A stretch of DNA of 7,042 nucleotides from Candidatus Atribacteria bacterium (GTDB lineage: Bacteria; Atribacterota; Atribacteria; Atribacterales; Atribacteraceae). The stretch spans positions 1-7,042 of the forward strand of contig JAGPGC010000058.1 of the NCBI GenBank assembly GCA_018056205.1, read 5' to 3'. Position 1 is the first letter of the stretch. Each line of letters starts with the position of its first letter. The translations under genes and the position numbers were made by a program. The notes below the pieces were generated by a model. That model made no database searches. It was not told the DNA's origin and saw nothing but the letters and a program-made list of their open reading frames with translations. This document shows, one piece after another, positions 1-6,028 of the stretch.

Positions 1-327
1 CCTTGTTTGATTCGCTACGAAGGAAATGATGCTGAACTTATCGAATTAGCTAAAAAGAATGCTCTTAAATTAGGGTGCGGCCATTGTTTTATTTTATTTT
101 TAAAAGATGGCTATCCAATTAATGTATTAAATGCACTGAAGATGGTCCCAGAAGTGTGTCATATATTTTGTGCTACAGCTAATCCCTGTGAGGTTATAGT
201 AGCACATTCCCAACAAGGTAACGGGATTATGGGAGTGATTGATGGATATCCACCCAAAGGAATAGAAGGTGAAAAGGATAAATTAGAACGACAGGAACTC
301 CTTCAAAAATTTGGATATAAAAGATAA
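1..327 (+). CDS. Adenosine-specific kinase (DUF355 family), 5'-truncated by window edge
   Basis: This is the C-terminal two thirds of an adenosine-specific kinase (PF04008, formerly DUF355), a small soluble protein reported to act on adenosine. The frame is open from base 1 (reading P-C-L-I-R-Y-E-G-N-D), so the TTG at base 7 is an internal leucine and not a start. Family members are about 160 residues long; 108 are visible here, so roughly 50 N-terminal residues lie upstream. Recognisable blocks, in order, are EGNDAELIELAKKNALKLG, GHCFILFLKDGYPINVLNAL, VPEVCHIFCATANP and GIMGVIDGYPPKGIEGE, ending in the usual LLQKFGYKR tail. The nitroreductase gene follows after 47 bases, so co-transcription is possible. 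Family assignment is firm by motif recall; the physiological role of the family is poorly known. Confidence 0.88.
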   Translation, partial: PCLIRYEGNDAELIELAKKNALKLGCGHCFILFLKDGYPINVLNALKMVPEVCHIFCATANPCEVIVAHSQQGNGIMGVIDGYPPKGIEGEKDKLERQELLQKFGYKR

Positions 328-361
328 TAGGTTTGATTGCCAAAAATAGTGAATACAAGGA

Positions 362-367
362 AAGGAG
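362..367 (+). promoter_or_regulatory. Ribosome binding site that fixes the nitroreductase start
   Basis: AAGGAG lies 7 bases before the GTG codon at 375. An in-frame TTG at 333 would add 14 residues (many of them K, R, E) but has no purine-rich site in front of it. The GTG start gives a protein beginning at the conserved N-T-I-E-V-L-K-T-R-R-S block, as usual for the family. Confidence 0.8.
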
Positions 368-374
368 AAAAAGT

Positions 375-872
375 GTGAATACGATTGAGGTATTAAAAAC
401 TAGACGCTCAATTCGTAGCTATCTTACCAAACCAATAGAAAAGGAAAAAATTGAAACTATCATCGACTGTGCACGTTTAGCTCCAAGCGCCATTAATATT
501 CAACCTTGGGAATTTATTGTGTTAACTGAACCTAAAATAAAAAAAGCGGTAGCTGATGCAACTGATTATGGAAAATTTATTCAAGATGCCCCAGTTGCTA
601 TTGTGGTTCTTTGTAGAAATGTAAAATATTTCCTTGAAGATGGTTGTGCAGCAACCATGAATATTTTAATTGCGGCTCATGCTTTGGGATTAGGAGCTTG
701 CTGGATCGCCGGGGACAAAAAACCTTATGCAGAAAGAGTCGTTGAGCTATTAGATGCTCCGAAAGACTACCGATTAGTGAGTCTCATTTCCATGGGTTAT
801 CCTATGGAGACTTCTCTGAGTAGTAAGATGAAAAGGCCACTTAATGAGGTCATTCATTGGGAATCATTTTAA
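375..872 (+). CDS. Nitroreductase-family FMN-dependent oxidoreductase
   Basis: A 165-residue protein of the nitroreductase fold (PF00881), expected to be a cytoplasmic FMN-binding homodimer using NAD(P)H. Visible signatures are the N-terminal FMN phosphate-binding R-R-S-I-R-S-Y (residues 10-16), A-P-S-A-I-N-I-Q-P-W (36-45), the central helix E-D-G-C-A-A-T-M-N-I-L-I-A-A-H-A-L-G-L-G-A-C-W (88-110), and the late S-M-G-Y-P block followed by R-P-L-N-E-V-I-H-W. It is short compared with classical NfsB (about 217 residues) and matches the compact nitroreductases common in anaerobes, whose natural substrates are mostly unknown. The GTG start at 375 is chosen from the ribosome binding site. It lies 47 bases after the adenosine-kinase gene and 18 bases before the phosphoesterase gene, so all three may share a transcript. 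No specific substrate can be assigned. Confidence 0.9.
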   Translation: MNTIEVLKTRRSIRSYLTKPIEKEKIETIIDCARLAPSAINIQPWEFIVLTEPKIKKAVADATDYGKFIQDAPVAIVVLCRNVKYFLEDGCAATMNILIAAHALGLGACWIAGDKKPYAERVVELLDAPKDYRLVSLISMGYPMETSLSSKMKRPLNEVIHWESF

Positions 873-890
873 TCAGGGGAGCTTAAGATT

Positions 891-1370
891 ATGAAAATTG
901 GCATACTTTCTGATTCTCACGATGCTTTGGAAAAAATACGGAAAGCAACTCAAATCTTTCTAGAAAAAAAAGTAGATGGAGTCATCCATGGTGGAGATTT
1001 TGTTGCGCCTTTCTCAGTAGCAATATTATCTGAGTTAACTATTCCTTGGTGGGGTGTGTTGGGAAATAATGATGGAGAGGTTGTTGGAATATTTCAAAAA
1101 TCCAAAGGATTAATCCATTCTTATTATCAAGAAATTGAAGTTAATTCCTATCATATATGGGTTTCTCATTATTATCACCCAGCTGAACTTGCCTTTCAAT
1201 CAGGAAGATATAACTTATCTATTTTTGGCCATACTCATGAAAAAAAATTACTGGAAGAAAAAGGTCGATTTCTATTGAATCCAGGAGAAAGTTGTGGTCT
1301 CCTCACCGGTGTGGCATCGATTGCTATTTGTGATTTAGCTAAAGAAGAAGTCGAATTCCTCGAAATTTGA
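891..1370 (+). CDS. Metallophosphoesterase, YfcE/MJ0936 family
   Basis: A 159-residue calcineurin-like phosphoesterase (PF12850 type), a dinuclear-metal phosphodiesterase of the YfcE/MJ0936 group, acting in the cytoplasm on an unknown phosphodiester. The metal-binding motifs appear in order: D-S-H (D8, H10), G-G-D (D36), G-N-N-D (N59), a histidine in V-S-H (H93), and G-H-T-H (H114, H116). The later N-P-G-E-S block (around residues 130-135) corresponds to the family's N-P-G-S. One oddity is that the usual T-H-G-H motif reads S-H-Y-Y-H here: H93 is kept but the G-H pair is replaced, with the next histidine at 96. AGGGGAG at 875-881 sits 9 bases before the ATG. The gene is 18 bases downstream of the nitroreductase gene and is followed by a 240-base gap. 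Confidence 0.88.
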   Translation: MKIGILSDSHDALEKIRKATQIFLEKKVDGVIHGGDFVAPFSVAILSELTIPWWGVLGNNDGEVVGIFQKSKGLIHSYYQEIEVNSYHIWVSHYYHPAELAFQSGRYNLSIFGHTHEKKLLEEKGRFLLNPGESCGLLTGVASIAICDLAKEEVEFLEI

Positions 1371-1512
1371 TATTATAGGAATTAAAGATAAATACTTTTG
1401 TTTTACTAATTGGATAATATTCGTCTTTCCATTGGTATGCAGTGAATTGAAAAAAAACAGTGAAACGTATATTATGCTAACAATCTTATCAAATAAAATT
1501 GTTGAGTTAGTT

Positions 1513-1540
1513 TTTACAATGAACCATTAGTAAATATGAT
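1513..1540 (+). promoter_or_regulatory. Candidate sigma-70-type promoter for phoU
   Basis: TTTACA at 1513-1518 and TATGAT at 1535-1540 are separated by 16 bases and each differ little from the consensus -35 and -10 hexamers. They stand 70 bases before the phoU start, inside the 240-base gene-free stretch 1371-1610, which is otherwise AT-rich with no recognisable gene. A 6-base inverted repeat (AACAAT 1479-1484, ATTGTT 1498-1503) lies just upstream and might be an operator, but it is too short to assert. AT-rich DNA produces such matches by chance, so confidence is moderate. Confidence 0.45.
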
Positions 1541-1610
1541 GATATAAACAAGGTAAAAAGGCACCTGGGATGATTTACAGTGGTAAATAATTATTACAGG
1601 AGGAGGAACA

Positions 1611-2273
1611 ATGGAGATTATACGAGGTCATTTTACCCGTCAGTTAAGAGAAGTACAGGAAGATTTGGTAAATATGACCCAGGCTGCTAAAAAGATGCTG
1701 CAGATGGCTATTGAATCACTTCAAGAAAGAGATGTGGCGAAAGCCAAAGAAGTTATTTCTTTAGATGACATTGTTGATTCTTATAATTATAAAATCGAAG
1801 AAAAGTGTTTGAGAATGATTGCTCTTCAGCAACCAGTAGCTAAAGATTTGCGAGTTATAGCAGCTGTAATGAAAATCATAACTGATGTGGAAAGAATCGG
1901 TGATTATTCAATTGATATTGCTAAATTCAGTATTCGTCTTGCCGATAAGCCTCTCTTTAAGCCACTTATCGATGTGCCAAAAATGGCTGAAATTGTAGTA
2001 AAAATGTTAGAAGAAACCTCGGCAACCTTCATCCAAAAAGACCTGAATGTTGTCCAAAAAGTTGTTGATGATGACGATAAAGTTGACAATCTTTATCGTT
2101 CAATTCATGAAGAAATCGTAAATTACATTGAAAAGGATCCTTCAGTTACCAGACAGGCTATTTGGATTCTTATGATTGCTCGCTATTTAGAAAGGATTGG
2201 GGACCATATCACCAATATAACTGAACGGATTTATTATATGGAAACCGGTGAGATGATTGAACTTCATCAGTAA
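1611..2273 (+). CDS. phoU: Phosphate-signalling accessory protein PhoU
   Basis: A 220-residue PhoU protein, the normal family length, made of two three-helix PhoU repeats (about residues 10-108 and 115-210). Each repeat carries the family's metal-binding helix motif: D-V-E-R-I-G-D-Y-S-I-D at 92-102 and Y-L-E-R-I-G-D-H-I-T-N at 192-202. The conserved P-V-A-K-D-L-R stretch (75-81) precedes the first. PhoU is a peripheral cytoplasmic protein that links the PstSCAB phosphate transporter to the PhoR/PhoB two-component system and lowers phosphate uptake when phosphate is ample. None of those partners is present in this window, and the neighbours do not point to phosphate uptake. A very strong ribosome binding site (AGGAGGAGG, 1598-1606) and a plausible promoter at 1513-1540 precede it. 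It is probably first in a transcript ending at the terminator near 2940. Confidence 0.93.
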   Translation: MEIIRGHFTRQLREVQEDLVNMTQAAKKMLQMAIESLQERDVAKAKEVISLDDIVDSYNYKIEEKCLRMIALQQPVAKDLRVIAAVMKIITDVERIGDYSIDIAKFSIRLADKPLFKPLIDVPKMAEIVVKMLEETSATFIQKDLNVVQKVVDDDDKVDNLYRSIHEEIVNYIEKDPSVTRQAIWILMIARYLERIGDHITNITERIYYMETGEMIELHQ

Positions 2274-2283
2274 AAACGAATTA

Positions 2284-2388
2284 ATGAGATTTCCCATTGA
2301 AAAGACTATATATTATTTTACCCAGCCTGGTAAAGAAAATACCCAAAAAACTTTAGAATTAGCTGTGGAACGAGCTCTTTATCAATAG
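2284..2388 (+). pseudogene. N-terminal remnant of a pyruvate-kinase C-terminal-domain-like protein
   Basis: A 34-codon frame runs from ATG 2284 to TAG 2386-2388. Its residues K-T-I-Y-Y-F-T-Q-P-G-K-E-N-T and T-L-E-L-A-V-E-R-A closely resemble the beginning of stand-alone 'pyruvate kinase alpha/beta domain' proteins. In that family this opening is followed by a long Rossmann-like region, so a full protein would be several times longer. Here the frame stops just where the next strand (a K-K-I-V-V-A-S-type segment) should begin, and no continuation is found in any forward frame before the osmC ribosome binding site at about 2413. The ATG has no good ribosome binding site. The simplest reading is a gene decayed by an internal deletion, leaving its first helix. 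A short translated peptide cannot be excluded. The family match is from memory, not a database search. Confidence 0.6.
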
Positions 2389-2428
2389 TAAGGGAAAAGG
2401 AATACTTTTTCAAGAGGAGGAATAAATC

Positions 2429-2866
2429 ATGGTAACGACTTTTAAAGTTACTGGACATTGGGATGGATGTTTGAGAGTAAAATCCAAGGTACGTAATTTT
2501 ACACTATCATATGACGAGCCACCATCACTTGGGGGTGAAGATACGGCTCCGAATCCGGTTGAGGCGATGCTCTCATCATTAGTTGGATGCTTAAATATTG
2601 TTGCTTGTGTGGTTGCTAATGAGAAAAAGTTACCAATTGAAGGAATTGATATCACTGTCGAGGGCGATCTTGATCCACGAGGATTTATGGGTCAAGATAA
2701 GACCGTCCGTCCTGGAATGTTGGCTATTCGCTATAATATGCAGGTAAAAGGAAATATAGACGATATTCAGTTAAACGAGTTTTTAGGGGAAGTCGAAAAA
2801 AGATGTCCAGTATCTGATACCCTAAAGAATGGGACAAATATAACTGGGAGTATCACAAAAGCTTAG
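2429..2866 (+). CDS. OsmC/Ohr-family peroxiredoxin-like protein
   Basis: A 145-residue OsmC-family protein (PF02566), normal length for the group. The family reduces hydroperoxides with a pair of cysteines. Both are present: C54 in S-L-V-G-C-L-N (on the central helix after the conserved N-P-V-E-A at 42-46) and C126 in K-R-C-P-V-S-D. E45 matches the conserved glutamate near the active site. The sequence is closer to the general OsmC/YhfA-type branch than to Ohr, which usually has a longer N-terminal segment, but the subgroup is uncertain. The start is set by AGAGGAGG at 2413-2420, 8 bases before the ATG. It lies after phoU and a gene remnant and directly before a strong terminator, so it probably ends that transcript. 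With the nitroreductase further upstream it suggests oxidative or electrophile stress handling. Confidence 0.88.
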   Translation: MVTTFKVTGHWDGCLRVKSKVRNFTLSYDEPPSLGGEDTAPNPVEAMLSSLVGCLNIVACVVANEKKLPIEGIDITVEGDLDPRGFMGQDKTVRPGMLAIRYNMQVKGNIDDIQLNEFLGEVEKRCPVSDTLKNGTNITGSITKA

Positions 2867-2909
2867 ATATTAATTCGGAGGTGTGAGTTGTAAGTTATTA
2901 AAATATTTT

Positions 2910-2940
2910 GCCAGAGGGTAACTATTCCCTCTGGCTTTTT
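2910..2940 (+). terminator. Intrinsic (rho-independent) terminator after osmC
   Basis: A perfect 9-base-pair stem, GCCAGAGGG (2910-2918) with CCCTCTGGC (2927-2935), encloses an 8-base loop and is followed at once by TTTTTATTTTT. It lies 44 bases after the osmC stop codon and ends the phoU-osmC transcript on the + strand. Confidence 0.93.
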
Positions 2941-3173
2941 ATTTTTAGATGATTATTTTGAAGAATCACTCACCATAGGAATTAGTAGAAAATGAAAAGT
3001 TTTGCTATAGTTTTGTATATTATTTTTTAGGTTAGAATCTCATCTTTCAAACACTTTAATAAAAGATGAAAGGATGAGATCCCCACGCGGAAAAGAACCG
3101 CTCAGGATGACGACATTTTCAAATAATAACCTTTTACTCATTTATTATAAATACTGAATTCTAAAAAATTACT
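2941..3173. other. Gene-free stretch between two transcription units
   Basis: Together with the flanking terminator this belongs to a 321-base gap between osmC and the first dehydrogenase gene. I see no coding frame of any credible length on either strand. It holds AT-rich DNA (2941-3030), the palindromic repeat described separately (3037-3108), and a short AT-rich leader (3116-3173) that must contain the promoter of the downstream operon if that operon starts here. A TATAAA at 3146-3151 could be a -10 box but has no convincing -35 partner. Confidence 0.6.
3037..3108. repeat. Palindromic intergenic repeat element with competing foldbacks
   Basis: ATCTCATC (3037-3044) is the exact reverse complement of GATGAGAT (3073-3080). 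The overlapping TCATCTTT (3040-3047) is the exact reverse complement of AAAGATGA (3062-3069), so the two pairings exclude each other. A second hairpin follows: ATCC (3079-3082) with GGAT (3105-3108), and GCGG (3087-3090) with CCGC (3098-3101), around an AAAAGAA loop. This GC-richer patch stands out from its AT-rich surroundings. The wording 'GATGAGATCC...CGCTCAGGATGACG' is of a kind I recall from dispersed intergenic repeats of uncultivated bacteria. The inverted repeats are seen directly; being multicopy is inference. There is no T-run after it, so it is not a typical terminator. Confidence 0.6.
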
Positions 3174-3181
3174 AAGGGAGG
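3174..3181 (+). promoter_or_regulatory. Ribosome binding site that fixes the first dehydrogenase start
   Basis: AAGGGAGG abuts the ATG at 3182, leaving no spacing for it, but is 6 bases from the second in-frame ATG at 3188. The latter gives M-K-A-A-V-L, the typical beginning of medium-chain dehydrogenases, and is therefore taken as the start. Confidence 0.78.
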
Positions 3182-3187
3182 ATGAAA

Positions 3188-4225
3188 ATGAAAGCTGCTG
3201 TTTTAGAAGGGATTGATCAATTAGTCGTAAAAGAAGTCCCTAATTATAAAGTTAGTCGGGGTGAAGTATTAGTTCGGGTAAAGTCCTGTGCAGTATGCGG
3301 CTCTGACTTGCGAATTATGCATTCCGGAAATCCTCGAGTACAATATCCTCAAATCATTGGTCATGAAATTGCTGGAGAAGTTGTAGAAGTGGGAGCTGGA
3401 GTTGAACGATTTGGAGTAGGCGATCGAGTTGCAGTTGGAGCCGATGTTCCCTGTGGGAAATGCTATTGGTGTCAGAATGGCAAGGGAACCAACTGTGCCA
3501 TAAATTACGCAGTAGGTTATCAATTTCCTGGGGGTTTTGCCGAATACATCTTATTGAATGAGTTAACCGTTAATCAACAGGTGGTTAACTTAATTCCTGA
3601 TAATCTATCTTATGATGAAGCGAGTCTGGCTGAACCTTTAGCCTGTGCTATTAACGGATTAGAAATGACTCAATTGGCCGTTGGTGATTCACTCTGTATT
3701 ATAGGAGCTGGTCCGATTGGCTGTATGATGATTGAATTAGGTCGTCATATGGGAGCAACCAATATCATTGTCATTCAGAGATCGCAAAAACGCTTAGACA
3801 TGGCCAAAAAATATAGTGCCGATCACTACTTTCTCAGTGATGACCCTGATATGGAAGCTAAAGTAAAAGGAGTCACCAGAGGTGAAGGTCCAGATGTAAT
3901 CATGATTACCTGTGCTTCACCCGAGGCTCAGGAACAATCCCTTCTTTTGGCTCGGCATCGGGCACGGATTAATTATTTTGGAGGGCTGGCTACCAATGCA
4001 AGGAAATTAAATATATCGAGCAATCTTATTCATTATAAAGAACTTACTGTGTTAGGAAGTCATGGTAGTCTTCCTCGACATCATAAAAAGGCGATACAGA
4101 TTATTGATAAAGGAATGGTTCATGCCGCTCAATATATTACTCATCGTTTCCCTTTGGATCGTATTCATGAGGCTTTTAGAGCTGCTGAATCAAGAGAAGG
4201 GCTGAAAGTGGTGGTGAATCCTTAA
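3188..4225 (+). CDS. Zinc-dependent medium-chain dehydrogenase (sorbitol/threonine dehydrogenase-like)
   Basis: A 345-residue medium-chain dehydrogenase/reductase with an N-terminal GroES-like domain and a C-terminal Rossmann domain, expected to oxidise a polyol or sugar alcohol in the cytoplasm with a nicotinamide cofactor. Catalytic zinc ligands are in place: C37 in C-G-S-D, H59-E60 in G-H-E, and E149 in L-A-E-P. The structural zinc site is complete with C89, C92, C95 and C103. The dinucleotide motif G-A-G-P-I-G is at 173-178. At the end of the second Rossmann strand, where NAD-preferring members carry an acidic residue, this protein has Q197-R198-S199, which may mean NADP use or relaxed specificity. 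It is the first gene of the right-hand operon; its stop codon is 2 bases from the next start. The exact substrate cannot be assigned. Confidence 0.9.
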   Translation: MKAAVLEGIDQLVVKEVPNYKVSRGEVLVRVKSCAVCGSDLRIMHSGNPRVQYPQIIGHEIAGEVVEVGAGVERFGVGDRVAVGADVPCGKCYWCQNGKGTNCAINYAVGYQFPGGFAEYILLNELTVNQQVVNLIPDNLSYDEASLAEPLACAINGLEMTQLAVGDSLCIIGAGPIGCMMIELGRHMGATNIIVIQRSQKRLDMAKKYSADHYFLSDDPDMEAKVKGVTRGEGPDVIMITCASPEAQEQSLLLARHRARINYFGGLATNARKLNISSNLIHYKELTVLGSHGSLPRHHKKAIQIIDKGMVHAAQYITHRFPLDRIHEAFRAAESREGLKVVVNP

Positions 4226-4227
4226 CA

Positions 4228-5277
4228 ATGGATAGGATGAATGCGTTAGTATTGCTGAAACCAGGTGAAATTCAATTTCAAAGCGTACCAAAACCCATTC
4301 CTGAAAAAGGAGAAGCCCTGGTAAGGGTGAAGGCCTGTGGTATCTGTGGATCTGATATTCCCCGTATTTTTGGAAATATTGCTTATTATTATCCTTCAAT
4401 ACCTGGACATGAATTTGCCGGTGAGATAATAGAAGTTGGTGATTTTAATCATGACGGTAGTTGGGTGGGTAAGAGAGTAACCGTTTTCCCTTTGATTCCT
4501 TGTTATCAATGCCGTTTTTGCCAAATTGGGCTTTATGAAATGTGCGAAAATTATGGATATATTGGCTCCCGGAGAAACGGAGCTTTTGCCGAGTATGTAA
4601 ACGTTCCAGTTACTAACTGTATGGAGCTTCCAGAAAATGTTTCCTATGAATGTGGAGCATTGAGTGAGCCTGCTGCTGTAACTCTCCATGCTCTTAGGAG
4701 ATCATTAATACCCTTTGGCAAAACCGTAGCCGTTTTTGGATTAGGTCCTATTGGGGTGCTTTTTGGAATATGGGCAAAAATATCAGGAGCAAGGTGTTTA
4801 ATTGGATTTGATATCGATCCACAAAAAGTTGATTTTGCCCGGAAAAATGGATTTGACGATGCCATCATACCGGAACCGGAAATATTGGAAAAAGCGGTTG
4901 AAAAGAATACGGAAGCTTTCGGTTTCGATCTTACCTGTGAAGCTTCGGGAAGCAGCCGAGCTTTAGTAGATTCAATAAAAATAACTCACAAATTTGGAGA
5001 AGTTATTCTCTTGGGGAATCAGGAACGTGAAGTTACCTTAACCCCTCGAGAAATGAGCCTTATCTTGAGAAAACAATTGACTCTCCATGGAACCTGGAAT
5101 TCACGATTTACTCACATTGGTTCGGATTGGAAAGCAGTTTTGGAATTTGAAAATTCTGGTCAGGCTAATTTTAAACCATTTATATCTCACCGTCTTTCAT
5201 TGGAAGAAACCCCGGAGTTTATACTTTTTATGAAAGATAAAAAAGTATTTTACAACAAGGTTCTCATTATCCCCTAA
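4228..5277 (+). CDS. Zinc-dependent dehydrogenase, galactitol-1-phosphate 5-dehydrogenase-like (GatD family)
   Basis: A 349-residue medium-chain dehydrogenase. Catalytic zinc ligands C40, H61-E62 and E147 and structural zinc cysteines C92, C95, C98 and C106 are all present. The Rossmann motif G-L-G-P-I-G is at 171-176, and D195 ends the second strand, indicating NAD preference. Several stretches match what I recall of E. coli GatD: C-G-S-D-I-P-R-I-F-G-N with A-Y-Y-Y-P (40-56), Y-I-G-S-R-R-N-G-A-F-A-E-Y (111-123), I-L-R-K-Q-L-T-L-H-G-T-W-N, and the C-terminal K-V-L-I-I-P. GatD oxidises galactitol 1-phosphate to tagatose 6-phosphate, so a phosphorylated polyol or related substrate is likely; specificity is not proven, so no symbol is given. 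It follows the first dehydrogenase by 2 bases (translational coupling likely). ATG 4228 is preferred over ATG 4237; its ribosome binding site (GGTGGTG) is weak. Confidence 0.88.
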   Translation: MDRMNALVLLKPGEIQFQSVPKPIPEKGEALVRVKACGICGSDIPRIFGNIAYYYPSIPGHEFAGEIIEVGDFNHDGSWVGKRVTVFPLIPCYQCRFCQIGLYEMCENYGYIGSRRNGAFAEYVNVPVTNCMELPENVSYECGALSEPAAVTLHALRRSLIPFGKTVAVFGLGPIGVLFGIWAKISGARCLIGFDIDPQKVDFARKNGFDDAIIPEPEILEKAVEKNTEAFGFDLTCEASGSSRALVDSIKITHKFGEVILLGNQEREVTLTPREMSLILRKQLTLHGTWNSRFTHIGSDWKAVLEFENSGQANFKPFISHRLSLEETPEFILFMKDKKVFYNKVLIIP

Positions 5278-5335
5278 AAAAATAGATAAGCACTTATATA
5301 GGCACAAAAATTATGCGGACGAAGGAAGGTTAACC

Positions 5336-6016
5336 ATGAATGAACCACCAGTAAAAATTAGTGCTTCATTAGATTGTGCAAATTATTTGGATTTGTTAAC
5401 TGATATACGAAAATTAGAGAAAGGTGGAGTGGATATGCTCCACTTGGATATCATGGATGGACATTTTGTACCTAATTACGCACTGGGTACCAATTTACTC
5501 CGAAAACTTCGACCCCAAACTAATCTGCTTTTTGATGTTCATTTCATGACTAGTAATCCTGATGTATCAATACCGATTTTTGCCAACTTGGGAGCCGATA
5601 TAATTACCTTTCATGTTGAAGCGACCTCTCGTCTTCATCAAATGGTAGGAGCTATTAAAAATTTGGGGAAAAAGGCCGGCTTAGCTTTAAATCCATCTAC
5701 CCCACCTGGAATTCTTGAATATATTCTTCCTTACATAGATATGGTATTGGTTATGACGGTCGATCCAGGATTTGTTGGACAAAAATTTGTACCAGAAGTA
5801 GTGAAAAAAGTTCAAATAATACGTGAAATGATTGAATCATTCCGATTAAAAATTGATATTGCCGTAGATGGAGGAATAGGCGAGAAAACCGTCCCACTTT
5901 TAAAAAAAGCCGGTGCTAATGTATTTGTTGCAGGAACTTCCAGCATCTTTTCTGGGAAAGAAGAGATTGAAATTGCTTCTCATAAATTTCGTCAATTGTG
6001 TGAAAAAATTTATTAA
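5336..6016 (+). CDS. Ribulose-phosphate 3-epimerase superfamily protein, possibly a ketohexose-6-phosphate 3-epimerase
   Basis: A 226-residue TIM-barrel epimerase (PF00834) that inverts carbon 3 of a ketose phosphate using a bound divalent metal. Metal and catalytic residues are visible: H36 and D38 in L-H-L-D-I-M-D-G-H-F-V-P-N, H69 in D-V-H-F-M, and D178 in A-V-D-G-G-I. Also present are A-L-N-P-S-T-P (117-123), V-D-P-G-F-V-G-Q (142-149) and the phosphate-binding V-A-G-T-S-S-I-F (198-205). Some positions read more like D-allulose-6-phosphate 3-epimerase (AlsE) than housekeeping Rpe: S-L-D-C instead of S-I-L-S-A-D near the N-terminus, M-T-V-D-P-G-F instead of M-S-V-N-P-G-F, and G-T-S-S-I-F instead of G-S-A-V-F. 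Located after two dehydrogenases, a role in hexose or pentose catabolism is likely. The start is set by AAGGAAGG (5322-5329), 6 bases before the ATG; the 58-base upstream gap shows no terminator. Confidence 0.87.
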   Translation: MNEPPVKISASLDCANYLDLLTDIRKLEKGGVDMLHLDIMDGHFVPNYALGTNLLRKLRPQTNLLFDVHFMTSNPDVSIPIFANLGADIITFHVEATSRLHQMVGAIKNLGKKAGLALNPSTPPGILEYILPYIDMVLVMTVDPGFVGQKFVPEVVKKVQIIREMIESFRLKIDIAVDGGIGEKTVPLLKKAGANVFVAGTSSIFSGKEEIEIASHKFRQLCEKIY

Positions 6017-6028
6017 GGAGTGAAAAAT

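Noticed and set aside
7..9. TTG at base 7 as the start of the adenosine-specific kinase
   Set aside because: The frame is open to base 1 and residues P-C before it fit the family, so this codon is internal and the true start is outside the window.
333..374. Upstream TTG start extending the nitroreductase by 14 residues
   Set aside because: It has no ribosome binding site, and the added residues are not part of the family; AAGGAG is correctly placed for GTG 375.
1354..1383. AATTCCT/AGGAATT inverted repeat at the end of the phosphoesterase gene as a terminator
   Set aside because: The stem is only 7 AT-rich pairs with a 16-base loop and no T-run follows, so it is likely to be chance.
1479..1579. 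TTAACA-like hexamers ahead of phoU as a Pho box
   Set aside because: CTAACA and TTTACA copies are irregularly spaced and do not form the tandem arrangement of known PhoP or PhoB boxes.
1904..2089. Antisense open frame inside phoU
   Set aside because: Serine/threonine-rich low-complexity reading opposite a firm gene with no ribosome binding site; the same holds for the other minus-strand frames across osmC, the dehydrogenases and the amidohydrolase.
2871..2893. GGAGG followed by a TTG codon after osmC as a tiny gene
   Set aside because: The TTG is followed directly by a TAA stop, so nothing is encoded.
3146..3151. TATAAA as a -10 box for the dehydrogenase operon
   Set aside because: No acceptable -35 hexamer at 15-19 bases upstream; such matches are expected in DNA this AT-rich.
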